Below are positions 16,901-24,750 of a stretch of 34,034 nucleotides of DNA, one piece after another. A program made the translations under genes and the position numbers. Source of the DNA: DAOTUL01 sp034437435. GTDB taxonomy: Bacteria > Chloroflexota > Anaerolineae > Aggregatilineales > Phototrophicaceae. Each line of letters opens with the position of its first letter. Position 1 is the stretch's first letter. The stretch lies in NCBI GenBank assembly GCA_964417785.1, contig CAYQJO010000015.1, positions 1-34,034 of the forward strand, given 5' to 3'. The notes beneath the pieces are model-generated. The model had not been told where the DNA came from. It was given only the letters and a program-made list of their open reading frames with translations, and did not search any database.

Positions 16901-17848
16901 ATGAACTATACCTATCTGCTGCAACGGCTTGGTCTGGCTCTGGTCGTCATTCTGGGTGTGACCCTGGTCGTCTTCTTGATTATCCAGCTTATTCCCGGTG
17001 ATCCAGCAAGGGTCTCACTTGGCGTGCAGGCAACTGAAGAAAACGTCGCTGCCCGCCGCGCCCGTCTCGGATTGGACCGTCCCGTCATTGAGCAGTACAC
17101 ATCCTGGCTCGGCAATCTCGTTCAGGGCGATTTCGGCCAGAGTCTCATCACCGGCCAGCCCATCACGCCGCAGATTCGCCAGCGTCTACCCACAACACTC
17201 GAACTGGCTGGATTGGCCGTCGTCATCGGCATGAGCATCGCTTTCCCGCTCGGCATTATCTCCGCCATGCGCCCTGGCACATTTATCGATACGGCAGCAT
17301 CTATTGTGAGCCAGATTGGTGTGGCGGTTCCCGACTTCTGGATGGGCATTTTGCTGGTCCTGCTGTTCTCATCCACCCTCGATCTGCTGCCACCGAGCGG
17401 CTACACGCCCATTGACGAAGACTTCGGTGACTGGCTCTCGCACATGATCCTCCCGGCCGTGACCGCCGGGCTTATCAGCGCATCAATCCAGACACGCTTC
17501 ATTCGCAGCGCCATGCTGGAAGTGTTGAACCAGAACTACATTCGCACAGCACGGGCTAAAGGACTGCGCGAGGTTACGGTGATCCGCCGTCATGCTCTGC
17601 GCAACGCCATGATTAGCGTCGTCACCATCATCGGCTTGCAGTTAACAGCGCTCCTGAGCGCTGTTGTCGTCATTGAAATTGTTTTCTCGCTGCCAGGATT
17701 GGGTCGTCTGGCATTGGATGCCGTGCTTGACCGGGATTATCCACTGCTTCAGGCAGCGGTGTTTGTGATTGCGGCACTGGTCACATTCATCAATCTGGCG
17801 GTCGATATGCTCTATTTCTTCCTGGACCCGAGGATCGAATATGCCTAG
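16901..17848 (+). CDS. ABC transporter permease, DppB/OppB type
   Basis: A 315-residue inner-membrane protein with about six hydrophobic spans. The N-terminal LLQRLGLALVVILGVTLVVF helix and VFLIIQLIPGDPA are typical of DppB-type subunits. The ATPase-contact loop is visible as YIRTARAKGLREVTVIRRHA. FSLPGLGRLALDAVLDRDYP at the C-terminal end is a family signature. It forms the translocation pore with the following DppC-type subunit, which overlaps it by 8 bp. The ribosome site is weak, in line with lower expression than the binding protein. Confidence 0.93.
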   Translation: MNYTYLLQRLGLALVVILGVTLVVFLIIQLIPGDPARVSLGVQATEENVAARRARLGLDRPVIEQYTSWLGNLVQGDFGQSLITGQPITPQIRQRLPTTLELAGLAVVIGMSIAFPLGIISAMRPGTFIDTAASIVSQIGVAVPDFWMGILLVLLFSSTLDLLPPSGYTPIDEDFGDWLSHMILPAVTAGLISASIQTRFIRSAMLEVLNQNYIRTARAKGLREVTVIRRHALRNAMISVVTIIGLQLTALLSAVVVIEIVFSLPGLGRLALDAVLDRDYPLLQAAVFVIAALVTFINLAVDMLYFFLDPRIEYA

Positions 17849-18710
17849 CCTCGAGGAAACTCCGCAGCGGACGTTATTGCAGGATGTCATCTATCGTTTT
17901 CTGCGCCATCGGGTCGGCATGATCGGCGCAATAATCGTATTCATCCTGATCGTCATGGCAATCCTGGGACCGGTGGTGGCTCCCTACGATCCCAACAAGA
18001 TGCACTTTTCCACCGTTTTCTCACCACCGACATTCGATCATCCACTCGGCACTGACGATTTCGGACGCGATACATTGAGCCGCATTATGCACGGCGCACG
18101 AGTCTCGCTCATGGTCGGCATCATCGCCGTCAGCATCGCAGCCACCGTCGGCACCACGCTGGGCATGATCGCCGGATACAGCCGCCGTCTGGTAGACGAA
18201 GTGATTATGCGGTCGATGGATGTGTTGTTCGCCTTCCCTACGATTTTGCTGGCGCTGGCGATAATGGCGATTCTGGGCAAAGGTGTCACCAATGCCATGA
18301 TCGCTATCGGTATCGTTTACATCCCGATTTTCGCACGTATCGCACGAGGCGCGGTCTTGTCGGTCAAGAATGAAGAATTTGTGGAGGCTGCCGAAGCCCT
18401 GGGGGGGCGTGACGGCCACATTCTGATCCGCCATATCTTCCCCAACATCCTCGCACCGATCATTGTGGAGACATCACTCAGTCTGTCGTTCGCCATCCTG
18501 GCGGAAGCCGCCCTGAGCTTTTTCGGCCTGGGAACGCAGCCGCCCGATCCAAGCTGGGGGCGCATGCTCTCCGAAGGCCGAGACTTTTTCCGTCAATCCG
18601 CCTGGATGGGAATCTTTCCCGGTCTGGCGATCATGGTTAGTGTGATGGGTTTCAACTTTCTGGGCGACGGATTGCGCGACGCCCTTGATCCGCAGATGCG
18701 CCGGGGTTAG
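17841..18710 (+). CDS. ABC transporter permease, DppC/OppC type
   Basis: About 289 residues from ATG 17841, which follows CGAGG inside the end of the upstream permease (8-bp overlap, coupled translation). Family features: an N-terminal span, LGTDDFGRDTLSRIMHGARV, five further spans, and the EAA loop FVEAAEALGGRDGHILIRHI that contacts the ATPase. It ends with GDGLRDALDPQMRRG, the usual C-terminus of DppC-like subunits. The ATP-hydrolysing subunits are missing from this operon. A GC-rich hairpin follows the stop by 17 bp. Confidence 0.93.
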   Translation: MPSLEETPQRTLLQDVIYRFLRHRVGMIGAIIVFILIVMAILGPVVAPYDPNKMHFSTVFSPPTFDHPLGTDDFGRDTLSRIMHGARVSLMVGIIAVSIAATVGTTLGMIAGYSRRLVDEVIMRSMDVLFAFPTILLALAIMAILGKGVTNAMIAIGIVYIPIFARIARGAVLSVKNEEFVEAAEALGGRDGHILIRHIFPNILAPIIVETSLSLSFAILAEAALSFFGLGTQPPDPSWGRMLSEGRDFFRQSAWMGIFPGLAIMVSVMGFNFLGDGLRDALDPQMRRG

Positions 18711-18727
18711 ATCGCACAAATACGTAA

Positions 18728-18748
18728 GGGCGCAGCGATGCTGCACCC
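18728..18748. repeat. GC-rich hairpin of extragenic-palindrome type
   Basis: GGGCGCAGC-GAT-GCTGCACCC forms a 9-bp stem with one C/A mismatch. It may end the transport operon, but there is no T-run. The form resembles dispersed extragenic palindromes, which a count of copies in the rest of the genome would test. Confidence 0.5.
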
Positions 18749-18758
18749 GATTGCCCGG

Positions 18759-18923
18759 TTAATCTCCACCCTGAATAGCAGGCTTCAGACCATCAACCGA
18801 CTCGCTTTTGACCTTACCCTGCACACCGCCCGGCCACCATGTCCACTTGCCAAAGAAAGTCGCCAGTGCCGGATCGAGCATGATGCGGTATCGCGTTGCG
18901 AACTTGCCGAGAAGATTGAACAT
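18759..18923 (-). pseudogene. Remnant of an MMPL/RND-type transporter with internal deletion
   Basis: A 54-residue frame with GGGGCAGG just before its ATG. The first residues (MFNLLGKFATRYR) resemble the cytoplasmic N-terminus of MMPL transporters. The next stretch (IMLDPALATFFGKWTWWPGG) resembles the end of their last membrane helix (pattern PAL...GKWxWWP). The roughly 650 or more residues normally between are absent, yet the frame is kept. Upstream sit two TetR-type inverted repeats, as commonly seen for efflux genes. The simplest reading is an in-frame deletion derivative; a functional microprotein is possible but less likely. No other gene is seen in 18711-19052. Confidence 0.5.
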
Positions 18924-18941
18924 ACCTGCCCCAAAATTGAG

Positions 18942-18975
18942 TGAGCGTTCGCTCATAATATGAGCATATACTCAT
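18942..18975. promoter_or_regulatory. Tandem inverted repeats, TetR-operator-like
   Basis: TGAGCG-TT-CGCTCA (18942-18955) is followed closely by ATGAG-CATATA-CTCAT (18960-18975). Both are symmetrical and A/T-rich in between, placed just upstream of the transporter remnant on the minus strand. They look like a repressor-controlled promoter. No TetR gene is present in the window. Confidence 0.5.
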
Positions 18976-19005
18976 TAAACGGCGGGACCTGGGCAGCGTC
19001 AACCC

Positions 19006-19027
19006 TACCCCCTATAATTTGGGGGTA
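19006..19027. promoter_or_regulatory. Inverted repeat enclosing a TATAAT -10
   Basis: Arms TACCCCC (19006-19012) and GGGGGTA (19021-19027) are perfect complements around TATAATTT. The centre is an ideal -10 hexamer (19013-19018) 34 bp before the dehydrogenase ATG, while the -35 position is poor. A repressor bound to the arms would sit on the promoter. G-tract arms bounded by TA resemble CsoR/RcnR/FrmR-type operators. Confidence 0.6.
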
Positions 19028-19052
19028 TTGTGCCATCTTAAGGAATACTTGA

Positions 19053-20084
19053 ATGAAAGCTGTTTATTTCGAGGAATTTGGCCGCCTGCCAGACGTGACT
19101 ACTGTCCCTGATCCGGAAGTCCCGGCGGATGGGGTTGTGATCCAGGTCAAAGCGACTGGCCTGTGCCGCAGCGATTGGCACGGCTGGATGGGCCACGACT
19201 CGGATGTCCACCTGCCCCATGTGCCGGGGCATGAATTGGCAGGCGTGGTGGAAGCCGTCGGCACGAATGTCCACACATGGCAGCGCGGTGAACGTGTGAC
19301 CCTGCCCTTTTCCGGTGGCTGTGGTCACTGTGAACAGTGCCGCAGCGGCAACCAGCAGATTTGCGACAACTACTTCCAACCCGGATTCACCGCCTGGGGA
19401 TCGTTTGCCGAATATGTTGCCATCCGCTACGCGGATACCAATCTGGTGCGCCTGCCAGAAAATATGGGCTATGTCGAAGCCGCCAGTCTGGGCTGCCGGT
19501 TTATCACGTCATTTCGGGCTGTTGTCACCCAGGGACAGGTGCGCGGCGGTGAATGGGTGGTCGTGCATGGTTGTGGTGGGGTTGGACTCTCGGCCATCAC
19601 CATCGCTCATGCGCTTGGAGCGCGAGTCATTGGTGTGGACATCGCCGACGACAAGCTCGCGCTGGCACAATCAATGGGTGCGGTACATGGATTGAACGCC
19701 CAAAAAATTGACGACATCCCGGAAGCGATCAAGCAGATCACCGGCGGCGGCGCTCATGCCTCGATTGACGCACTCGGCAGCGCCGAAACCTGCCGTAATT
19801 CGATCCTGTGCTTACGCAAGCGAGGCCGTCATGTGCAAGTTGGTTTGATCTTTGACGATCCGCCGCTGCCAATGGGACCGGTCATCGCTAAGGAGTTGGA
19901 AATTATCGGCAGTCATGGGATGCAGGCCCATGTCTATCCGCAGATATTCGCCATGATCGCTGATGGCCGGCTCAATCCGGCTGGCATGATTGGCAAGGCA
20001 ATAGCATTGGACGAAGCACCGGCAGCACTGGCGGCTATGAACGACTTTGCTGGCACCGGTATCACGGTTATTGATCGCTTTTAG
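19053..20084 (+). CDS. Zinc-dependent alcohol dehydrogenase, MDR superfamily
   Basis: A 343-residue cytoplasmic enzyme with AAGGA before the ATG. Catalytic zinc ligands Cys38 (GLCRSDWHGW) and His60/Glu61 (PGHE) are present, as are all four structural-zinc cysteines (Cys90, 93, 96, 104). The nucleotide-binding motif is VHGCGGVGLSAI, followed by VIGVDIADDKL, the acidic residue of which suggests NAD(H) preference. It is the first gene of a run with DUF3604, sulfatase and GH127 genes (11 bp, then overlap or a 9 bp gap), so it probably oxidises a sugar or alcohol released by those enzymes. Substrate assignment within the superfamily is not possible by eye. Confidence 0.9.
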   Translation: MKAVYFEEFGRLPDVTTVPDPEVPADGVVIQVKATGLCRSDWHGWMGHDSDVHLPHVPGHELAGVVEAVGTNVHTWQRGERVTLPFSGGCGHCEQCRSGNQQICDNYFQPGFTAWGSFAEYVAIRYADTNLVRLPENMGYVEAASLGCRFITSFRAVVTQGQVRGGEWVVVHGCGGVGLSAITIAHALGARVIGVDIADDKLALAQSMGAVHGLNAQKIDDIPEAIKQITGGGAHASIDALGSAETCRNSILCLRKRGRHVQVGLIFDDPPLPMGPVIAKELEIIGSHGMQAHVYPQIFAMIADGRLNPAGMIGKAIALDEAPAALAAMNDFAGTGITVIDRF

Positions 20085-20095
20085 AAAGGGGAATA

Positions 20096-21895
20096 ATGTC
20101 TGTTTTTGAACGCATCACGGTATACCCGTCCGAGGTCAAAGCGGGTGAGACCGTCGAATTTGTGCTGACACTGATCGTTAGCGATGACTATACGCAGGGG
20201 CCATCGAGAATTGTCTTCGACCTTCCCACGCTGGTCGGCACCTCACGCCCATCACTGATACACTTTGAGGATTTGGGCTTCATCCGGGTTCAGGTGAGCA
20301 ATCCACATGTGGAATACACCAGCGGCATCTGGGACATTGAAGCAAGCGACTTCGCGGTACCAGGGGGCAAGCAAAGCTGGCGTGCGGTCGCCTCACGTAT
20401 GGCAGTGGTCGATCTCGATGGTGGCCTCACAGCCGGTGACGTCATCGAATTCCACTGGGGTGATACCGGCGGCGGCTATGGCGCAGGCACCCACGTCTCG
20501 CATGTGGTCCCTAAACCGGATTACGACAGCGTGATCCACGTCCGTTACTTCGATAATCAAAACGACGGACTGCCCGATTACAGCCGTTCATTTGCGGGTT
20601 ACGAGCGTCCCGCGCCAACCGAAGTGGTGCCAGTGATATTCCGTGTGCGCCCGCAGGCACCCGCCCGACTGCGCCTGCTGCGGCAGCATAATCGCGCCTT
20701 ACTCCTGCCGCTCGACCGTTACTGGAATGTGGCCGATGTTGCCGATGCGACGACACTGGTGGAAAGCGACTCGGAGCCAATCCGCAATGACCAGGGAACA
20801 TTCACCTTCCAAGACCGGAACGTAACGGTCCGCAGCCGGGGTTTGCCGCTGACTGAATCGCCACCCATGCACGATGTATTCGACGGCTATCACATCTACT
20901 GGGGCGATATTCACAACCACTCGGCCATCTCCATCGACTGCATCGAACGCGAAAAGATGGACCTCTACCCCGACGATCTGATGACCTACGCCCGTGAGCG
21001 TGCTGGACTGGATTTCTACGCCGTCTCCGACCATCACCAGCCGGTTGATCCGCCGCGCTACCATCTCAAGCCAGAAGAATGGCAGATGACGATGGACGCG
21101 GTGGCAAAGCACCATAAACCGGGTGAGTTTGTCGTCTTTCCGGCCAGCGAATTCCGTTGTAAACGCGGCGACACCGTGATCCTGTTCAACTGGATGCCCG
21201 AATTTGACGAACTCGACCATCCCACCGGCGAAGATATCCGGTCAGTCTGGCGTAAGTACGAAGGCCGCGATTACCTGACCATTCCACATTTCCACAATCC
21301 CGGACGGATACCCGACGATGAATGGTGGACCGCCGGTGAGCATCATGAGCCGGTGCTGGAGATTTTCTCCTGTCATGGCAGTTACGAACGTCCCGACGCA
21401 CTGGAACGCAAAATTCCATTGATTAAATCACGACGACCGGATCGTTTCGGTTCCTGGTTCCTGCAACAAGGCTATCGCTATGGCTTCGTCGGCAACTCGG
21501 ACGGCCACAAGGGTCATGTCGGCACCAACGGGATCACGGCGGTATTCGCCCGTTCGCTTGACCGCGACTCGATCATTGAGGCATACCGCCAACGGCGCGT
21601 GTATGCCAGCACCAACGCCCGTATCCGGCTGTTATTCACCGCCAACGGTCACCTGATGGGATCGGTCATTCCCAACGAAACACGCAAGACGTTCATGATC
21701 GACGTGATCGGCGAGAACAATCTGAAGAAAATCGACGTCTTCCGTAACGGCACACACTACCAGCGACTCATCCCGGACGGCAAGTCTTTTAAGACTGAAT
21801 TCACCGTTAACGACGATGAACCGTCCTTCTGGTATGTGCGTGTCACCCAGGTCGATGACCACATCGCTTATGCCAGTCCGGTGTGGTTTGAATGA
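20096..21895 (+). CDS. DUF3604 / PHP-domain metal-dependent protein
   Basis: A 599-residue protein with GAAAGGGGA before the ATG. The N-terminal 250 or so residues form a beta-rich region. A PHP-like metallohydrolase domain follows: YWGDIHNHSAIS (HxH metal motif, about residue 270), YAVSDHHQP (about 310), an acidic Glu in PASEF, LTIPHFHNPG and NSDGHKGH (about 465), each carrying typical PHP ligands. The C-terminal region is beta-sandwich-like and begins after RQRRVYASTNARI. There is no signal peptide. DUF3604 proteins often neighbour sulfatases and glycosidases, but the reaction is not established. It overlaps the sulfatase start by 4 bp. Confidence 0.82.
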   Translation: MSVFERITVYPSEVKAGETVEFVLTLIVSDDYTQGPSRIVFDLPTLVGTSRPSLIHFEDLGFIRVQVSNPHVEYTSGIWDIEASDFAVPGGKQSWRAVASRMAVVDLDGGLTAGDVIEFHWGDTGGGYGAGTHVSHVVPKPDYDSVIHVRYFDNQNDGLPDYSRSFAGYERPAPTEVVPVIFRVRPQAPARLRLLRQHNRALLLPLDRYWNVADVADATTLVESDSEPIRNDQGTFTFQDRNVTVRSRGLPLTESPPMHDVFDGYHIYWGDIHNHSAISIDCIEREKMDLYPDDLMTYARERAGLDFYAVSDHHQPVDPPRYHLKPEEWQMTMDAVAKHHKPGEFVVFPASEFRCKRGDTVILFNWMPEFDELDHPTGEDIRSVWRKYEGRDYLTIPHFHNPGRIPDDEWWTAGEHHEPVLEIFSCHGSYERPDALERKIPLIKSRRPDRFGSWFLQQGYRYGFVGNSDGHKGHVGTNGITAVFARSLDRDSIIEAYRQRRVYASTNARIRLLFTANGHLMGSVIPNETRKTFMIDVIGENNLKKIDVFRNGTHYQRLIPDGKSFKTEFTVNDDEPSFWYVRVTQVDDHIAYASPVWFE

Positions 21896-22890
21896 TGACA
21901 CGACCGAACATTATCCTGATTATCACCGACCAGCAGCGCTTCGACACCATCAGCGCTCTCGGCTTTGATTACGTCGATACGCCCAACCTGGACTGGTTGG
22001 CAAAAGAGGGTGCGGTTTTCACCAACTGCCACATCACTGCGCCCTCATGTGCGCCAGCCCGTGCCAGTCTGTTCACCGGCTACTATCCGCATGTGACCGG
22101 AGTCCTCAAGAACGCCGATCCCTGGCGGCACTCGTGGGTCGAAGACCTGAATGCCGCAGGCTATCACTGCGTTAACATTGGTAAAATGCACACCTTCCCC
22201 TACGAGACACCACTTGGCTTCCACGAGCGCTATGTGGTCGAAAACAAAGACCGCTATCTGGAAGGCCGTTACTACTTTGACGAATGGGACAAAGCACTGC
22301 GGGTGCGAGGTCTGGTCAAGCAGCAGCGAGAGCAGTACCGCCAGCGTCCCGATTATCGTGAGCGCATGGGTGCGTTCGAATGGCAACTACCGGAAGACCT
22401 GCATTCGGACATGTTCGTCGGTGAGATGGCACAGTGGTGGCTGCGAACCTATCCACAGACGGAACCGCTTTTTCTGCAAATCGGATTCCCCGGTCCTCAC
22501 CCACCCTACGATCCGATCCCGCGCTACGCCGAACCCTACATGGAGCGNNNNNNNNNNNNNNNNNNNNNNNNNNNNNNNNNNNNNNNNNNNNNNNNNNNNN
22601 NNNNNNNNNNNNNNNNNNNNNNNNNNNNNNNNNNNNNNNNNNNNNNNCATCCACCGGACGGCATCTACGAAGGCCAATACATGACAATGGTCCGCAGCCA
22701 GACGCACAAATTGGTTCACTTCGTCAATTCCGACGAGGGACAGCTTTTCGACCTGGAAAACGACCCCAATGAAGTGCATAACCTGTGGCGCAAAAACTCT
22801 GAACAACGCCAGCATTTGCTAGATGTGCTGCTCAACTGGCGCACACAAAGCACCTATCAAACGGCTCGCTTATTTGAAAAACACCGTTAG
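21892..22890 (+). CDS. Sulfatase (type I, Cys-type), interrupted by an assembly gap
   Basis: The N-terminus has the metal-binding ILIITDQQRFDT and the sulfatase signature CAPAR with Cys53 as the residue converted to formylglycine. GKMHTFPYETPLGF and GFPGPHPPYDP are further family blocks. The C-terminal MTMVRSQTHKLVHF and QLFDLENDPNEVHNLW are present after a run of 100 N. The visible protein is only about 300 residues, whereas relatives have roughly 450-520. The central part with the second metal motif is therefore missing, and the true gap is probably several hundred bases. There is no signal peptide, so it would desulfate imported oligosaccharides. The start overlaps the upstream stop (ATGA). 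Confidence 0.9.
   Translation: MMTRPNIILIITDQQRFDTISALGFDYVDTPNLDWLAKEGAVFTNCHITAPSCAPARASLFTGYYPHVTGVLKNADPWRHSWVEDLNAAGYHCVNIGKMHTFPYETPLGFHERYVVENKDRYLEGRYYFDEWDKALRVRGLVKQQREQYRQRPDYRERMGAFEWQLPEDLHSDMFVGEMAQWWLRTYPQTEPLFLQIGFPGPHPPYDPIPRYAEPYMEXXXXXXXXXXXXXXXXXXXXXXXXXXXXXXXXXXHPPDGIYEGQYMTMVRSQTHKLVHFVNSDEGQLFDLENDPNEVHNLWRKNSEQRQHLLDVLLNWRTQSTYQTARLFEKHR
22548..22647. other. Assembly gap (100 N) inside the sulfatase gene
   Basis: Exactly 100 N, the conventional symbol for a gap of unknown size. The surrounding sulfatase halves imply that far more than 33 codons are missing here. Confidence 0.97.
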
Positions 22891-22899
22891 GAGAAATCA

Positions 22900-24750
22900 A
22901 TGCAACCTGTTCCGCTCAAGCAAGTGCAGATCACTGGCGGATTCTGGCAGGATCGCCAACGGACCAACCGCAACGCCACTATCCCCACCGTCTACAACTG
23001 GTGCGAAGACACCGGACGTATCAACGCCTGGAAACTACAGGGCCAGGAAGGCCACCATATCTTCTGGGATTCCGACGTCGCCAAATGGATCGAAGCCGCC
23101 GCTTATTCGCTGGCTCACCATCCCGATCCCGGATTGGAATCCCAGGTCGATAGCATCATCGCATTGATGACCGCCGCACAACAGCCCGATGGCTACCTCA
23201 ACTCCTATTTCACCGCCGTCGAACCCGATCAGCGCTGGACCAATCTGCGCGACCGGCATGAGTTATACTGCGCCGGACATCTGATGGAGGCCGCCGTCGC
23301 CTATGCGGAGACCACCGGCAAGCGCCAGTTATTGGATGCCCTCTGCCGCTACGCCGACTATATCGGATCGGTCTTCGGCACCGACGAGGGTCAGATGCGC
23401 GGTTATCCCGGTCATCAGGAAATCGAACTGGCACTGGTAAAACTGTATCAGGCTACCAGCGAACAACGTTACCTGGACCTGGCCCGTTTCTTCGTCGACG
23501 AACGCGGTCAGCAGCCCCACTACTACGATCAAGAGAGTGAAAAACGCGGCGAAGCAGCATGGCGAGGTTATCAGTACAACCAGTCGCATCTGCCGGTTCG
23601 TGAGCAGTCGGATGCGGTCGGTCACGCCGTCCGTGCCTGTTATATGTACGCTGGCATGGCCGACATCGCCGCCGAAACCGGTGACGAGGCATTGTTGAAT
23701 GCCTGCAAACGTCTGTGGGAGAGCATCACCGAACGACGGATGCATGTCACTGGCGGTATCGGTCCCTTCCGCTGGAACGAAGGCTTTTCACACGACTACG
23801 ATCTCCCCAACGAAACAGCCTATGCAGAATCGTGTGCGGCCATCGCCCTGTTTTTCTTCGGCCATCGCATGCTGCACCTGGAGCAAAACGGGCGCTATGC
23901 TGATGTGATGGAACAGGCATTGTATAACGGAGTCATCAGCGGCGTGGCTCAGGAGGGCAAAGCCTTCTTCTATGCCAATCCACTGTCGGCGCATCCCGGC
24001 TTCAGCCCGTATACACCCAACGATCTCAAACCGGGCGACTACCACTACCGCCGCAGTGAATGGTTCGACTGTGCCTGCTGCCCACCGAATCTAGCCCGTA
24101 TCCTGGCCGGACTCGGCGCGTATCTTTACAGCCAGAGCGGCGATAACATGTATGTCAACTTCTATGCCAGCAGCGTCGTGTCGCTTGACGGTCTATCCAT
24201 CACGCAAGAAACCGATTATCCCTGGGACGGCACGGTCGTGATCACCGTGCAACCGGAGTCGCCGCAGCGTTTCGCGCTCTATCTCCGGATTCCTGGTTGG
24301 TGTTCGGTCGCTACCGTTGATGGCGAAGCGGTCGTCGCCAAAAACGGTTATGCCCGCATCGAACGCGAGTGGCAGCCCGGCGCTCAGATCACGCTGGAGT
24401 TATCCATGCCCGTCCAGCGGATCACCGCCCATCCGAAAGTGCGGCAGGCTGCGGGACAAGTCGCGATCCAGCGCGGCCCGCTTGTCTACTGCCTGGAAGA
24501 AACCGATAACGGACCTGAACTCGCCAACGTCGTCCTGCCGTCCGACTCACAGCTTGATGCCAATTTCGACGCTGATCTAGGTGTGACGGTCGTCACCGGT
24601 GCGGCACTACGGGAGTATTCAGCACAAACAGCACTGTACGCTCCGGCAGGCGACCGGATCGAAGCGCCGTATACGCTCAAAGCAGTTCCCTACTATTTTT
24701 GGGCCAACCGCAAACCAGGTGAAATGCGTGTCTGGCTGCGGTCTAAGTAG
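22900..24750 (+). CDS. GH127 beta-L-arabinofuranosidase
   Basis: A 616-residue protein with AGGAGA before the ATG, 9 bp after the sulfatase. The GH127 (formerly DUF1680) opening ITGGFWQDRQRTNR, the HELYCAGHLMEAAVAY helix and RGPLVYCLEE near the end are typical. The catalytic set known from bifidobacterial HypBA1 can be aligned: acid/base Glu294, zinc ligands Glu310 and Cys312 (AESCA), and Cys393/Cys394 in CCPPN, the first being the cysteine nucleophile. There is no signal peptide. It would release beta-L-arabinofuranose from imported oligosaccharides, perhaps after the adjacent sulfatase has acted. The stop overlaps the convergent M20 gene by 8 bp. Confidence 0.93.
   Translation: MQPVPLKQVQITGGFWQDRQRTNRNATIPTVYNWCEDTGRINAWKLQGQEGHHIFWDSDVAKWIEAAAYSLAHHPDPGLESQVDSIIALMTAAQQPDGYLNSYFTAVEPDQRWTNLRDRHELYCAGHLMEAAVAYAETTGKRQLLDALCRYADYIGSVFGTDEGQMRGYPGHQEIELALVKLYQATSEQRYLDLARFFVDERGQQPHYYDQESEKRGEAAWRGYQYNQSHLPVREQSDAVGHAVRACYMYAGMADIAAETGDEALLNACKRLWESITERRMHVTGGIGPFRWNEGFSHDYDLPNETAYAESCAAIALFFFGHRMLHLEQNGRYADVMEQALYNGVISGVAQEGKAFFYANPLSAHPGFSPYTPNDLKPGDYHYRRSEWFDCACCPPNLARILAGLGAYLYSQSGDNMYVNFYASSVVSLDGLSITQETDYPWDGTVVITVQPESPQRFALYLRIPGWCSVATVDGEAVVAKNGYARIEREWQPGAQITLELSMPVQRITAHPKVRQAAGQVAIQRGPLVYCLEETDNGPELANVVLPSDSQLDANFDADLGVTVVTGAALREYSAQTALYAPAGDRIEAPYTLKAVPYYFWANRKPGEMRVWLRSK

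Noticed and set aside
17643..17666. Inverted repeat CAGCGCTC...GAGCGCTG as a second LacI site
   Set aside because: It lies deep in the DppB-type permease coding region and does not match the TGACAGCGCTGTCA operator in its outer positions.
18738..18944. Plus-strand open frame of 68 codons in the 18711-19052 gap
   Set aside because: No ribosome site and no recognisable domain; it is opposite the more convincing MMPL-like remnant.
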